Below, one piece after another: positions 11,479 to 25,800 of a stretch of DNA of 64,000 nt. The notes under the pieces are model-generated. The model searched no databases and was not told where the DNA came from. It saw nothing but the letters and a program-made list of their open reading frames with translations. Made by a program: the position numbers and the translations under genes. Location of the stretch: positions 21,552,662 to 21,616,661 of the forward strand of contig JAGGNK010009114.1 of NCBI GenBank assembly GCA_017590115.1, written 5' to 3'. Source of the DNA: Montifringilla adamsi (taxonomy: Eukaryota; Chordata; Aves; Passeriformes; Passeridae). Positions within the stretch are counted from its first letter, which is position 1. The number at the start of each line of letters is the position of its first letter.

Positions 11479-14400
11479 AAATGAAGGTTTAATGGTTATT
11501 CCTTTCAGACTATTTAATTTAATGAGAGAATTTGCAGGAAAAAGAAGGAAAAGAAATCAATTTTGTGTATAACAAATTGCAACAGAAAACGGAAAAGAGA
11601 TGAACATATGTATCTGTTTACTGTTGGACTGGATGAGAGCATCCCTATCAGAGCTCAGGGAGTTGCAAATTTTTGGCAATGGGGACACAACTGATCAGTT
11701 CCAAGAAACTGCCCATTCAAACTAACTGGAATTTCCATCACAACCCAGGACATCGCTGTTTCCATCCCACCTCCTGAAAACATCCAGAAACACAAGAACA
11801 AAGGAGCCTTGCCTCAAATTTAAGAAAAGGCAGGAAAAGAGACACAGGACCTCCTGAGGGCCCCTCCCAAGAGCTGTGCCAGCAGCTGGCATTCAGCCCA
11901 GCATCATGCTGGGCAGGGAGGCTGAAGGCTCCTGCCACGGTATCACAGGAGGAAAATTACCCTTTCCAGAAGGAGAAGGACACACGTGGCCCCATAATGT
12001 CCCTGACTAGAAAAACTAGTGAGTCATCATCCTAGCACCCGGCTGAGCAATGTGATTTCATGCAGGACACACTTATTTGAGCTAAATCTTTCTATTAGAG
12101 GAAACAAAGACATGCAGCAGCAGTAGCCCATCAGTTCTGCTTTTTAAAAGCTGTCACACTGACATCTCTCTAAAAGCAAAATTCCTTTTTATGCCAGTGG
12201 AAGGTCTGAAAGCCAAATGATGGGAACATGCCCTTCTAAGTTACTGAAACATTTTCAGTTGTTTCTTTCCCTGAGGTATCTGCCACAAACAAGAAGATCC
12301 AAGACTGAAGACAGGATAACTTAGTAAAGAACACTGAAATACTTCTAATAATATGAGTAAGAGCCAAGAAAATATCTGAGATGCTGTTGCACTAAGCTTT
12401 GTAAAGACAATAAAAGAAACTGCCCCTCTACTGAGACATTTCAAATCTAATCTCTGCTTTTAAAACAAAATTACTCTGATACATAGAAAACATCAGGCTT
12501 TGGGCTGGTGAGAGGCATTGCTTTGTGGTTCTATTTTAAGAACGTGGAATTTGATAGGATCTAAGTATAAGCATTCAAAAAAGCACTAAATTTGAAAAGA
12601 GGCTTTGTTCATGAGTACTGGCAAGACTGATTGGTGTTAAGATGAAATGAGACTCCAAAGCACAGAACACTTCAAAATAAATATCAGCATGTAGCATTGC
12701 TGTGGCTTTGCCAGACATCTGCATGATTCATGCCTATATGATGCTTTAGCCACCTATCTGTTTTTATCAAAGCATTTGGAATAAAGCCTTATTGATACAA
12801 AGCATAACTTTTTTCCCCTCAGCTATTGCTAACTAATCCTGTCACTAATTCAAATCAATTCAATTGGTCTAATTAAATCAGGAAATGGATCTGTTCAGAA
12901 TTGGGTGTCTCTTCCACAATTCATATAGGAAAAATATTTACAGTGAATATTCCTATTCCACATCAGCAACTGCCTTTTTAAAAAACTAAGGGATAATCTT
13001 TGGTGCAGAAGAGGAGGGGGGAATATTAGAGAAGTTTTTTGGCTTTCAGAGGGTAAATCTGGGTACAAAGCCCAAGAAACTCTAAGGAGTAAGGAATAAA
13101 TACCATCCTGCCCAGAAAGCAGCACTACTGGCTGGATAAGTGAGTGGCCTGGGGTAAGCAAAAAAAAATTTCCTCAGCAAATCTCTGAATCCTTCCCAAT
13201 AAATTCTAGTCTGGCCAGCAGCAGTATCACTGCCAAAGAGGGAGGATGCCTCTGCATTTTCTGTTCCACTCAGGACAGGATTTAATCCTAAACATTTTTT
13301 TAAAAAATCATTTAATCTCTAAAATTTATGTAATCACTTATGACTAACTCCTCATTGTAACAGGACTTTCACTGTACGCAATTATCTCTTTAGTTTGGGT
13401 TTTAAATTAATGTCAGTCATTCTCCTTCCATTTAAAATCTCGTTTTTCACATGTACAACACTTTCAACCAGCTTTGGAAGAGAAATATCAAAGGAACCAA
13501 TTCCCCCTGGTTTAATTTAACTGAAGAAAATAGAGTTACAGAAAGGACAGTTTTGAATCGTTACAGTGTGTCTGAATTCTCACAAGCAAGAGAGAAAGCA
13601 GTGGCAAATCTATGAATGCATAAAAATTTCAGTGTCTTTTACTGGGTTTTAATGAGGCTTTTTCATTTTAACTGAAGGGAAGGCATGGAAAGAGGAAAGT
13701 AATTCTGCAACACCACGGTAAACATACCATGGAACAGTGCTTTTCTTCTCTGACCCCTATTATGCTTCTGGAATTGCTCACAAAATGAAACATAATTGAT
13801 GTGATTGTCAAATCCCCTTCCTTCAAGCACCATAATAATTTCCTTCACCTAAATACTGTTGGGCTCTTATCAGAAGAGAAGTCCTCAGCACCTTCCAAGA
13901 AGCAGCAGCAGCTTCCTTTGCACTGCCCTTCTATTTCAACAAAATCATCTGATCTATGAGCTAAATTATTGCCAAACTTCAGGCTCCACTGCTGTGCTGT
14001 GACTCTGCTGCTGCCCCGGCATGGTGGGTTTTGCTTTGGGACATTTTGTCCGGGCCAAACCTGACCATACAGACGATGCCAACACTTAGCAAGTAGCTGC
14101 TTTAAAGATGCCTCATTACATCTGATTTTTACTAATAAATGATGTAGGTAGGTAAATGAAGTTTGTTATGATTAACCTGAAAATAGCCTCTCTCATAGTT
14201 CTGTTCTCTTTACTTATGTATTTTACAAATCTACTACATGTTCTAGTTCAGCTTCCACAGCATGAACTCCCTTGAATAACAAGAAATGTATAACCAGATG
14301 TATTTTGAGGTCCTCCTTTCTGTATTTCTGTTCCCATGTTGAGCAAACGTAAGGATTCATACTAAGAATGTGTGCACACATAAATATCCAATCCTGTTTC

Positions 14401-15134
14401 TGATTTTTAAATTTAGAATTCACTTCCCAGACAAAATTTGAATGCTCTAAAATAAGCCAGGAAAATTATCAAAGTGAATTGTGAACAAATATTTGAGAAT
14501 GTTTGAGAAATGTGGAAGTGAGGTTTTGCTGTATTGCTTTGGCTTCATCTTTCCATGGGATCAATCTGAATGCATTAGGAAGACATTAGAATGCATCCCT
14601 CTTTTGCATGGAAAATTGTAATTCTCTGACAAATTACTTGAAGTGGAATACATTCAATTCCATCCCAAGAGATGATAACATTTTGGTTTGAGGAGAGCCA
14701 GATGCATGAATGCTGCTGAGCTGTAGGCACACAAGTACTTGTAAAGCTGTGTATAGTGCATAATTAGAAAGTATCTCCCTAAAATGGCAGTGCTGGAAGA
14801 TTGAGCTGAGCCCAGCACACTCCTGGTCCCCTTCTGGTCCCAAAAGGAGGGGAACCCCCTAGAAAGCCCCTGTCACAGCAAGGCAGCTGGATTTGGGGGA
14901 ATGCACAAAGGCAGCTGGCCAGAGGCCAGCATGGGGATGGGCAGCTGCTGACAAGAGCAGCAGCCACTGAGCAGAAATCTCTGCTAAAGCAACAAGATTT
15001 AGTAACAGACAGGTACTAGTGGTGCTGCTGTTCCAAAAGGAAGCATTACTAAAGAAAAATATTCTGGGATTTTAATTACCAGGTTTCATTTTCAATGTTT
15101 TATATTTCAATTCTAGATTCAAAAGAAGGAGGGG

Positions 15135-15149
15135 AAAAAAAAAAAAAAA
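15135..15149. repeat. 15-A homopolymer
   Basis: An uninterrupted A run of 15 sits in a purine-rich context (GAAGGAGGGG before it, GAGAAC after it). No retroposon body is recognised next to it. Confidence 0.85.
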
Positions 15150-17339
15150 GAGAACAAACTCTTGGTTTTGGCAGAAAGCAGAAACTTCTTTTTTTCACAT
15201 ACCCATTTAATTTAATTAGTAATTTGCCAGCGAAGGATTTCTGACAGCAAAAGTTGGTCCACCCCATGCTGCCTTACACACAGTGAAAGTGGATTTTAAA
15301 ACTTCTCCAGCATCTAGAGGGTGTGCCCCAAGAACAGCACCTTCAATTTGGTACCCAGGATGTGAACAGCAGCTCACCAGAAACTCCCCCAGGTTTGGGC
15401 AGTGAGATGCACAACACTGTGATTACATCTGAAAATGTGATGATCAGATAAGCACATTGAATGAGTGACACTAACACATTGCAAAGATGACAGAAGTAAA
15501 AATTGCAGGAGAAGCAATTCCTATAAATGCTATATTTAGATCTGGCCATGACACAGAGTAGCTCAGCATATCTTTACTGTGAAAAAATTTTGCCAGCATT
15601 CTTAAAATATTACTGCTAACCCATAAGAAATATTCTTCATTGATTTTGACAGTTGTATATATTTGAATCTTACCCAGAGATGTGTTTTCAGTGACTGGCA
15701 AGTTAAATTTTTCCATGCCATTTGTTTGCAGATGGGACAGTCAGCACCCTGAATGGCTCAAGTCTCACTGTCGTTCAAAAGACTTCATTTTGGTGAAGGT
15801 TTCTTTCCTAAGAAACATTCACAAATTTAATGTCAAAAAGGGTAGCCAAGTAATCTGTGACTTGACTGACATTTACACACACACAGTCATAGGCAATATA
15901 TTAACTCAGTGTTTATGGCTCTGCATGCAATTAACAGCACTGCAATTAAGTTCTGGCATAATACTGCATTTCAAAAGGCCAGCACAAGCGTGGATATAAA
16001 ATAAGCTAGCAGAAAAAGTCCTTTATCATTGCATTTTCCCTTCAGTGGCTGCATCCCTAAAGACAGATTCACAAGCACTGGGACTTGTGAGCCTGTGGAA
16101 TGTTCAGAAAAAAGTTTCTTTATCAAAGTCCTGTTGGGGATGATCTGACTCAAATTTCAGTACCTGCTCTGAAAAGAAATTTAAGGCATGAGTCACTTGG
16201 CTCATTATCAAATATCATACCCAAACTAGATGACAAAAATGGTGATTTGCAACGTGACCCACTGCTTAATACTGCAGTTTTCTTTCTTCTTTATTCTGAA
16301 GAATCCAGCTACAAGTGCTGTTGTTTTAAGATTTCCAAACATCTCAGCAGCATGGATTGCCTCCTTTCAGAAAGATGCTGTCAGATCTATCTGTACAATA
16401 CTGAGCTACAGGGATGGCAAGAACTTGGCTGATGTATTTTCCCCCGAGTGCCCATTCAGCATTTGTGCCCTTGCACCTCATCCAAACTGGCTAAATGATT
16501 GCTGTGCAGATGGACATAAGGTTTCCAACAAAACAGCTACCCATCAAAAAAATGCCAGTCTGTAGAAATTAATTCTTGTCTTATAACATGTCAGTTTTGA
16601 TTTACCAGGGGCAATCTTTTGCTTTCCATTGGGATTTCTGATAAAAAGCACACAGCACATTTTAGCCCAGAGCCCCCGTGAGTGTGCTCATGCAGCACCC
16701 CACTTCTGGCCCATTGCAGACCCCATTGCAGATTACTCCTCACATGTCTGGGTATCTTTTACATACCCAGAAAATTTGCACAGACTTTATGAGGTCGTTC
16801 ATCTTTAACACACTTTTTACATATTTAAACATGATCTACTGTTTATGACATTTCCTGATGAATCCGGGGTAGCTACCCAGGAGAAAGGCTGCATGGAGTT
16901 TAGATATCACCTCTGCAAGGCACCAGTGGAGGAAGGATTTTCATGGGCAGGATTCTGGGCTAAGGACCATGGACAGCCCCCCTGGACTGATGATTCACCA
17001 TTGCTTTGGAGCTGATGGCAGAAAACAGTCCTGATCCTTTATACATTCACATAATGTGATCTGCAAAGGGGATGACACCAGGCTAAGTCCTGCTAGCTGG
17101 TGTCTTCTTAATATTAGTTATATGGCATCTTTTCTCAGATTAGTTAATGGATGTAATACACAAAACATAAACACAGAAAGACTCTGTCATTGGCAATCAC
17201 CAAGCTCTGCTGCTGTTAGAAAGGAAAGTAAAAGTAATCCTGCAAAATGCTCTGCTCTTTGGAGACACAAAACACATGGAAGCTACTTTGTTTCTCTGCT
17301 ATCACACTTCTGAACCTGGGAAGAATCTCCTACACTGAG

Positions 17340-17440
17340 TCCTATTTTATTCATAAGAATTATACAGCACTTTCAGTAAATCAGCTGGCAACTACCAGTT
17401 ATTCTGCCTTTTAAAGATGAGTAAGCAAACCCTTTTGTTT
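17340..17440 (-). repeat. MIR-like relic
   Basis: The phrase TTATTCTGCCTTTTAAAGAT followed by GAGTAAGCAAAC parallels TTATCCCCATTTTACAGATGAGGAAACTGAG of the reversed MIR core. About 50 bases upstream, TATACAGCACTTTCAGTAA resembles the TAT-AGCGCTTT(A/C) segment expected there. Both blocks occur in the right order, but identity is modest. Confidence 0.35.
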
Positions 17441-17900
17441 TATTAACTAGTACAGGTTTTGTTAGTGCCATCTGTAATACAAGTGAATTCTATTGATTAT
17501 CAGGCTGGCTTTTGCTAATTAGCTAAATTATGCTTCAGAAAAACACCACTGAATTCTCCAAGTTTTATGAGAGGCACATGATCTGGCTTATCAAACAAAT
17601 CATTCCAGATCAGTGAATATCAGTTGTATTTTATCCTGCACGGGAATCAGAAACCTTTTTCTGAAAAGCTTCTGAGGAGCCAGGTGTGATTCAGAGTTAA
17701 AAGGCCAGGGAGTGGAGCAGGAACACTTACAAATGGAGGTAACACCTAGTGCTTGTTATTTGCTTGCTAATTCACCACAGATAATTGAAATGTGTTTGCT
17801 ATCCAATTAGCGCTTGTTTCTGTCCTTGGTACTGTGCTAAATCAGTTTAATGAAAGAAAATTGCTGATGGTTTCATATCATTCTGGCTATTTTGACATAT

Positions 17901-17923
17901 TTAAATCTGCTAAGCAGATTTAA
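17901..17923. repeat. 23-nt near-perfect palindrome with 11-bp arms
   Basis: The arms TTAAATCTGCT (17901-17911) and AGCAGATTTAA (17913-17923) are exact reverse complements around a single A. The site lies in an AT-rich, homeodomain-motif-containing segment. An odd-length palindrome of this size could bind a homodimeric factor or extrude as a cruciform. No known site is claimed. Confidence 0.85.
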
Positions 17924-19398
17924 CATTGATTTCTAGCATATGTTCCTTTATTCAAACACAGTTTGGGTTTATATATACTTATATATACACACATAAGGCA
18001 TAATGATCTGTGAAGTGAGGGTGGAATAAGGCCATCTCTTGTATGGAAATTCTAAAATCTCAAAAAATCAGTTTGAAATTGCATGCCTGCCTCTATGCAG
18101 CACAGCCCTCACAAAATTGTGCCCAAGATTTACATCTTATCATGTGGTAAACATATGCACGTGGCAGGTGACAGCCTAGTGGTTCAAAAACCACTTCCCA
18201 TCTCTTTTTTTACCTCCTCATTAAACCAGTGGCAAGTGTCCTTGTTGATTATTTTTTACAAAGTCTCCCTTCTATCAGCCAATGAACCCAACCTTGCTGG
18301 ACACAATTTTCACCAACAAGAAAAAGGTCTTCTAAATATTTTTGATAATAGATGTTAAAAATAGCACATATAGCTGCTCCAGTCACATGTCTCAGTCACC
18401 CAAATGTGTACATACTCTAAAGGGGACATGAAATAGGCTATTCCATAGTCAATGCAACCCCAAAACCTATTTCAGAAAAAAAACCTCTACATTGAAGAAA
18501 ACTGTCCTTTCTTTGGCTATTTCAGTATTTTATCTTCAAAAATAAAAACAAGATTAAATGAATGCAAGTCAGCAAGTTCTTTGGCAGATTAGCATTAGTG
18601 AAAGTTTCAGGAGCTGTAGGGATTTTTGAAAACATGACCAATCTACATGCTGCACTTCTACGTGCTTTTAAACTTGAAGATCCAGCAGTGGAAACTTATT
18701 GTGCAGATTATGATAAGACAAGGCTGATTTGCATGAGCTAAAAGCATAAATTCAGAAGTTAAATCCTGCTTTTTCCCATTTTCTTTGATCCAATCAGTAT
18801 TCATACTGTCTAAATTCTTCCACAAAGCATAAGTGAACGTAACTTGAACAGAACTTTTATTGTTGAGTAGTTGACATTGACTGTCATTACTGGTCCTACT
18901 GAGCCAGAGAGTTTCTGATCACATTTTCCTGCAATATCTTTGTAAAGTCATAGGATTTACTTCACTTAGACATGACACATAGCTCATCACTCTGGGAGCT
19001 ATCCAAATTCTTCCTGTGCTCATTAAACTCCTAGAACCAAATGAAGCTGTGCTACTTTCTGTAGGTTACAATGATGGAAAAATACGTTTTGAACTATCAG
19101 CTTATCATAAACTTCAAAGAAACTGAGAGTTTTAAAAAAAACTATTTCACTACCTCCAGTTTCTGAAGTATATGACTAGAACAAAAGTATTAAAATGTGA
19201 GAAGATCCATTATTGGACCCCATTCATTTTTCATTGACACTTTTTGTCAATTAAGCCAGGCTTCAGTTTCTCAGGCTTCATACGGTATATTTTATTACAG
19301 TAATTCTTCTTGTTGCTTTTTTCATTCAAGTTTGTCTGTTATTTTTAAACTCCTAGCTCCCAGCAGAGGTAGACTGCATGTTAAGGTAGTAAGAGTGA

Positions 19399-19454
19399 TT
19401 TATAAAAACTCTGCAAATATAAAGTTTTATAAAAACTTTGCTTTTATAAAAAGC
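19399..19454. repeat. degenerate short array of TTTATAAAAA(C/G)-type units
   Basis: Three related blocks occur within 56 bases: TTTATAAAAACTCTGC-like starting at 19399, TTTTATAAAAACTTTGC at 19425-19441, and CTTTTATAAAAAGC at 19441-19454. The first two are about 27 bases apart. The third is also a self-complementary GCTTTT/AAAAGC hairpin. It looks like local duplication followed by decay. The TATAAAA cores are probably incidental. Confidence 0.6.
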
Positions 19455-19709
19455 AAAAATTCTTGCTTTTTCCTCACAGCCAGCCAGGAAAACATTATTA
19501 TTCCCTGCTTTCATCACAGGAGTCCCTGTGCCACCACACAGTTAAAGTGTAACTGAGAGAGATTTAAGTAAGGTTAAAATCAGCCCCTATGTGAGAGCGG
19601 GAGTTAAATTAGTTCTGAGCTTCATAGCCAGGCTACATAACCCTTCTGAGCTTTGGTTTTTAAGTTGGCCACTGGCCATTGTGATCTTGGACAGCAAATA
19701 CTTCAGGAA

Positions 19710-19820
19710 TTTTTTTTTCTTCCCTGTTTTTTTGGTTTTTTTTTTTTTTTTGTTTTTTTTTTTTTTTTTTGGTGGTTTTTTGTTTGGCTGGTTGGTTGGG
19801 ATTTTTCTGGTTTGGTTTAA
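19710..19820. repeat. T-rich then T/G-rich low-complexity tract
   Basis: Several T runs, two of them 15 or more, are interrupted by CTTCCC, GG and single G. They grade into a TTTGG/GGTTT pattern ending near TGGTTTGGTTTAAG. The complementary strand would read as an A-rich tail-like stretch with CCAAACC motifs. Open frames across it are translation artefacts rich in Phe or Lys. It is simple sequence, possibly seeded by an old retroposon tail. Confidence 0.9.
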
Positions 19821-22800
19821 GCTTGTTGCTAATAGATAATTCAACAAGAATATACAATCTAAGCTACCAGCCAGAGAATTCAATAAGTAAGAGCCAGGTA
19901 GCTGCCATGCAGTCTCTGTCTTCCAGACTGAGTGATCACCCAATACTGCAGCTCATTTCAGGGACATATACATTTACTCCTCTGTACAAGTCCTTTTATC
20001 TGTCTTTCCTCTGCAGTGTCTGAATAGTTTCCTGTAATGCATTAAGAAATATGAATATTATACATCACCTCTATGGTTCTCTTTCTCATGTTCATGTAGG
20101 TGAGGAGAGAAATATATTAATGTTAATGATTGCTTTAACTTCCTTAATACTCATGCTGCTTCCATCTTTTCTGAGCAGGGACTCTTTCTTACTGGTAAGA
20201 CCATCTGGGCTTAAAGCTCTTTCTGATTTTAAAATGTATTACAGCAGTGACAGTCTCTGCATTTCAAGGCAGCTGTAGTAATGGATTTGGTGACCTGTCT
20301 AAAGCAGCATAAAATTGGTGTGCCTGGGGTGTGTGAGGACTTTTCAAGACAAAGAGGTGAGGTGGCGTAGCACAGCTATCCCTCTGCCCCAGCACCATGC
20401 CAGGGACTCTCTCCAGAGCTCTCAGGACCCCCAACCCTGCAGTGCTCACCTCCTGATCTCCCCTCCTGGGTGTTTGTTACGGGTGCTCTCGGTGCAAACC
20501 CCAGCGGGAAGATCCGGTGACTCTGGGTCTCACTGCAGGGTCAGTGTGTCTTGGCTGCTCCCCTCTGGCTGTTTTCCAGGGCTTGAGAGCATCGAGTTTC
20601 TTCTCATCTGATCTCTGAAAGTAATCTCTGACTCCTCCCATCAGTGCACAGATATTTCATCATTCATTGCAGTTATTAACCAGCACAGCAATATTTTCAT
20701 ACCAAAGGTGTTATGGACAAATGGTTGAGGCACTCTTTATACATTCCTATACAATTTGCTCCAAAAGAAAATGTCTGAATGCAAATTTTCCATACTTGTG
20801 ATTCCATAGTCCTCTTCGTCTTGGCTCTCCAAGGGCCTGCAGCCACCCATGGTGCAGGACCAGTGCCTGGTGCAGGCAGGGATGGCCCAGTACCATAGAT
20901 TTCCCCACCACCCAGCTGGGAGTCAGTGCCACACAAATGATCCTGCCCTAAAATCCCAATGCACAGCAGCACAGCCACCCATGGACACTCATTTAGCAGA
21001 CATCAGTGAAGCTGAGACTCACCAGCCCTGTATCTCTCCCATCTACTCAGTCCCTATTCAGCATTTCTTTTCCAGCTGTCCCTGAGCCTACAGACATCCT
21101 CTCCTCTAAGATGCTGTTGTCTCTTCAGAAATACATTTGGAAAGCTGTATCATGATGGATAACAAAAAATCTCCTTTTAGGACTTATCTTTCTCCTAACA
21201 CGGTTTCCAGTTGTTTGTAGGCTTTGTTTAATGTCATCTTTTCAATTTAAATGCTCTTATTCCAAGATAAGAAAAACAATTCCCTGACTTGCATTTCTTT
21301 TATCTGTCCTAATTAGTTTTTTAATTAATTCATAACTCCAAAAGCATTCATTTATTTCATGTTTCAATTTAACTTCCGAGCTGGCATAATCAGATTAGCA
21401 ATCAGACCCATTTTGAAAATATTTCTTCTCACAGGAAGCTGGGAAAACTCATACAAAACTCCTTCTGCCTAAGAAGCTTACATTTCCTGCTTTGTTCCCC
21501 CAGCCTAACATTCAAGTTTGCAGGCATCCCACTCCATCTGATTACTTACAAGGATGATTCTTTCCCCCAGCAACAGCTCTGTTATTATTAGTTATTTGCA
21601 CTGCAGTGCTTGGAAAGGATTCAGAGGAGCAGGGATCTGGGTTACAGGGAGCCCCACGATGCCTCCTGGGCACAGCTCTCCATCTCCCCTCCTCTTTCCC
21701 GAAACACCGCTCTCCCCGCAATGCCAAACTGTTCTGTGATATTTCATGGGCGTACTTGGAAAGCAGCCTGTTAAAAAGTACAGGCACCTGCAGATCAAAA
21801 AGGCTGTGATCAAGCAGCAGCAGATAGCAGGGAGTTGTTTCCTTCTCCCAAACACCTCCACAGTACTGCTGTAACTCAGGAGAGCAGCACACTTGGGAAA
21901 AGCTCTTCAATACGAGTTCGTCTCAACATCAGCTCAGTGCCACTGAGACCCCTGAAAGATAAACATCCTCAAGAGCATCTTGAATAAAGACAGACTTAGC
22001 ATGTGATTACACTCTGGAGCTGATCTGGGGTCTGGGAAATGCAACCCAAAAATTAGAAAGTCATTTTCATGGTAAATTTACAGAGCACCACAACACTCCT
22101 GGTGTCAATCACACAGCAACACTAAGATTTCTTATCCAACTAATACTCCCATTCTTGCCAGTTTTGCCCTGGAAATGGATTAATTATACAACATTTCCTA
22201 CAGAATCCCTTCTAATCTTTCTGCTGTATCCTGGAGGTATTCAGAAACTTCTTTGCCAGGGTGATATTTATAACAATTTTCTAAAAATCCTAATAAACAC
22301 TGTCCCATTTTTGTGCTCTCCTTCAAGTACTACCCCATGCCACAAAGAGGCCCAAACACACCAATGGTTCACCACCCTCACAGTCTCTATACTTTAGAAG
22401 ATTTTTTTAAAGATTACATAGCATGTTTTTTACTTTCATATATGTGTGAAGAGACAGGAAAATGTTAAGAAAATACATAGATTAGAAACTTTTTACTTCA
22501 TGCTTTGAACTTCTTCATTTACATATTAGGAAGCAATTGAGAGAATCACGATACAGTAACTTTACCACAGGTATTGAAAGTGCAAATATTTTAACTCCTT
22601 GAACACATCAACCCATGAAGATTTTAGAATTTAAATAAACATTTACTACTCTACCCCTGTAGTGTCTGCCCAAAGTTAATGCAATTATTAAAATTTGGAC
22701 ACAAATAGAAAGAGAGGAATTATACCCATAATGACACGTTCTACTGTGTTACACTAAGGACAAGTTTAGTTGGATAAAATCTGCTGCATGAGAATTTTAC

Positions 22801-25800
22801 CAAGGCTCAAAGTTTCATGTATACAGATGAAGAAAACCTTGAAACTGATAGCTATAAAAAAGTTAAAATAAATATAATTACTCATCTATTTGTGAACTGA
22901 AGCTTCTCTTGCTTTAAAATAATTCAGAAGAATCTAAGTGGTATGACATGACTATACAGTTTAAATTAAGTCACTCACATTAATCAATATTAATTTATTC
23001 TTACAGCAACGAATATGTGTTGTCAACATTTCATCCTTAGAAAAGCATTAACAACATTAAAACCAGCTCTTATGATAAGATAAAATTAAATGTGTGTTTA
23101 CTCTCAATGAAGAATGTATGCATTACTCCTATCATGTTATTAAATAAGTTTTCAATGAATTCACATTATTTCATGTTTGCACATTAAACATTTGTACTGA
23201 TGATCTGCAGATTCACTGCTGAAACTGCTAATTGTGCAACTGCATGAAGACTATTTTTACAAAGCCAGAAGGATATTTCTTCTTTTAAAAATATTCTGCA
23301 CATGCTCTCATGTAAAACATTGCAGTAGCTGGCAGCACCCAGATTCAGATGTCTGTGTGAGCTGAGTGGGGAATAATCTTCCATTAATTTTCAAATAACT
23401 TCTGGATGCCACAAGTAACGTGATGCTCAGTGTCATGTTTTTATTGGGATTTTCTTGACAACTGAAACCCATTCATAATTCATCTACTCATAAAATACAC
23501 CCGAGGAAGACATCAGAGGAGGGGACACAGCTGTACCTTCCTTACTGCAGTGCACAGGCATCACAGCATGGTCTGAGTCTGTCCCATTAAAAAAACTCCC
23601 CATCTTTCGGTGGCTGCAAAACAACTTTAAAAATGGTTATAGGGAAGGGCTGAACACTGCCAGGATTTCAGTTCCGCCCCAGCATACTCTGCCACCAGGC
23701 ATGGGTGCAAAAATGAGGTCCAAGTTTGGGCTCCAGAACTGCTCTCACTCCAACCTGTAGTTCAGCCAGACTGGGATCCATTTCCAGGAGGGGCCCTTCA
23801 GAAAAACCCAGTCACACCTCTGAGCTCACACACAGTGTGCGGACTGTGTGCCACCCTCATCCCACCCATCCACACTGCCCATTTCTGCTGGTCAGGAGAA
23901 TGAAAGTTTACCAAGACAGAAACCAAACCTGCAAGCAGAGCAGCTTGAGGGCTTTAACATTTACAGTTGTCTCCTGCTGTGCAGTTTGTGTGACAATTGG
24001 GTTTGTCCCCTCAGAGGGACATTGAAACGCCAGGCAGAGGTGCAGCAGCTGCAGATGAACCTGCGCAGAAGAAGATTTTCGCCAATTTTTTCACCTTTAT
24101 TATAAAGTTCCTAAATCATCACTTTGCTAGAATTTCATTTAGGCTAACATACATAAAGGAAAATGAAGATGTATTAAGTGATCATTATCTATAAAAGCCC
24201 TAATTCCCACCTTTCCTCCTTCACCACCCATGAAATGATAAAGGCCCAGACTGGGGCACTGAGGCAAAGCAATACTATGTTTTGTTAATCTTATAGATAA
24301 ACTATTATGGGATGAAGGAGGTGACAATTAAGAGATGTGTGACCTCTCAACACTGTGCCCACATTTGTGTTATCGTCTCTTACAAACTCCTCCTGCCTGC
24401 AGTGTGGGTGCAGTGAGTGTTAGCAGAGCTGGTGCACCAACATGTAACACTCAGTTGCCTTTATCAGTGTCTTATTGCTTTCCTAAGCATTTTGCTTGAA
24501 GGATTTAATACTTCCCGTCATCTGCTTTTGCTAGGTACCCCTGTGTCTGACACGTAAATAATGAAAGTGTGCTCTTCCCATTGTGATATCTCGTCCTGAC
24601 AATAAGCTGCAGGGAAAGTACAGTCAGTATTTGACAGGAATGAAAGAGAGAAAACAGGCTGAGTTTCATCTGTGCAGGAAGTTTCAAAGGCAATCCCATA
24701 AACTCTCTTCAGCAGTGCTGGAGCCTAACAATACCAGCTGCTGGAAATGCTCATCACTTTGCAGAAACCCCTAGCTCCAGGTGCAGATCCCACTAAACCA
24801 CATCAGAAGAACACAGCAGCTTTAACAGCTCTGACAATTGTGTGACTGGCCAAGCGCCCCTGTGCTGTAGGGTTAGGGGTGAGCCTGAAGTGAAAACCAG
24901 AAACTTTCGGGCAGAAATAGAAAGCAGCATGTAACTGGGACCCCCTACTCTGAGCACAGCAGCCCCATGGGTGGCCACCACGCTGCCCAGCAACACTCAT
25001 TAATGGCCCAGGGAGGGCAAATTCAGATGCAGCAGGAAAAATTTCAAGGGCTTGGCAGCCTGGATAACAGAGAGTGAAATGTCCATTTGCCAAATCCACT
25101 GAGAGGCAACTAGCACTTCACTTTCAATATTTCTGAAGCTTGGATTAATCTGACTCCCAGACTAGATATTTTGAACTATGAAGATAGTTTTAATATTGAT
25201 TCTTTTTGTATTCTCCTATCCCAATTACTACTTGCAACTGCATGGAAATCTCCCAGAAATTTTGCAAACGATTGATGGTTTGAAAATATCTGAGATATTT
25301 TATCCACAGAGATGCCCCTTATACTGGAGGAAATGAGAACCTTGCACTTGGGAAATATTCGTTATTCATACAATCAACACCCAGTCTTGGTCTCTGTTTG
25401 TATACTTTGTCAAATACTTTTACACTCCCCTTACAAGTATCAGAGCCTGCCTTTTTGATGCTAAAGTTTCACATCCTTACTGAAATTCAGGCTTCCAGCA
25501 GCTTGGAGCCCCCCTGCACCAGAACGGAGTATTAAATCTATGCTGAGATCAAAAAGCAGTTGGTGTTATTCTGAAATATTCAATCTCTTTCCCCAGATGC
25601 CTTACATTGTTATCCACATAAAGCAAACATGCAAGCCTGGTACTTTATTTTCACACCAGATATTTCTCACAGAATGGTTTTCCCTCATGCAGGAAAATTT
25701 TTACCCCTGAGAAAATTTATATTCTGGAGCTTCTGAAAGTGGGTGCTTAGGCAGAGGCACCTGCACCCTCAGCTGGTTCAGAAAGCAGAGCATAAGCAAC

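Larger units (their letters stand above)
7741..17339. other. long unique AT-rich non-coding stretch, no gene seen
   Basis: About 9.6 kb with no supportable gene. The longest open frames are about 110 codons (near 16.1-16.6 kb), overlap one another in different frames and have no recognisable composition. The stretch holds a perfect 28-bp duplication (8651-8706), a homeodomain-motif pair (11424-11478), a 15-A run (15135-15149) and a GC-richer patch (14805-14965) with a short GCTGGCC/GGCCAGC inverted repeat at 14914-14930. Around 12820-12890 the sequence is dense in TAATC, CAATTGG and TAATTAAATC motifs, of the kind seen in conserved non-coding elements. Confidence 0.55.

Noticed and set aside
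19587..19943. Lys-rich and Phe-rich frames on opposite strands
   Set aside because: They are translations of the T-rich tract and its complement, not proteins.
20310..20600. possible CpG island or first exon
   Set aside because: GC is raised and a few CpG are present, but the density is far below a CpG island and no exon boundaries or protein-like frame are seen.
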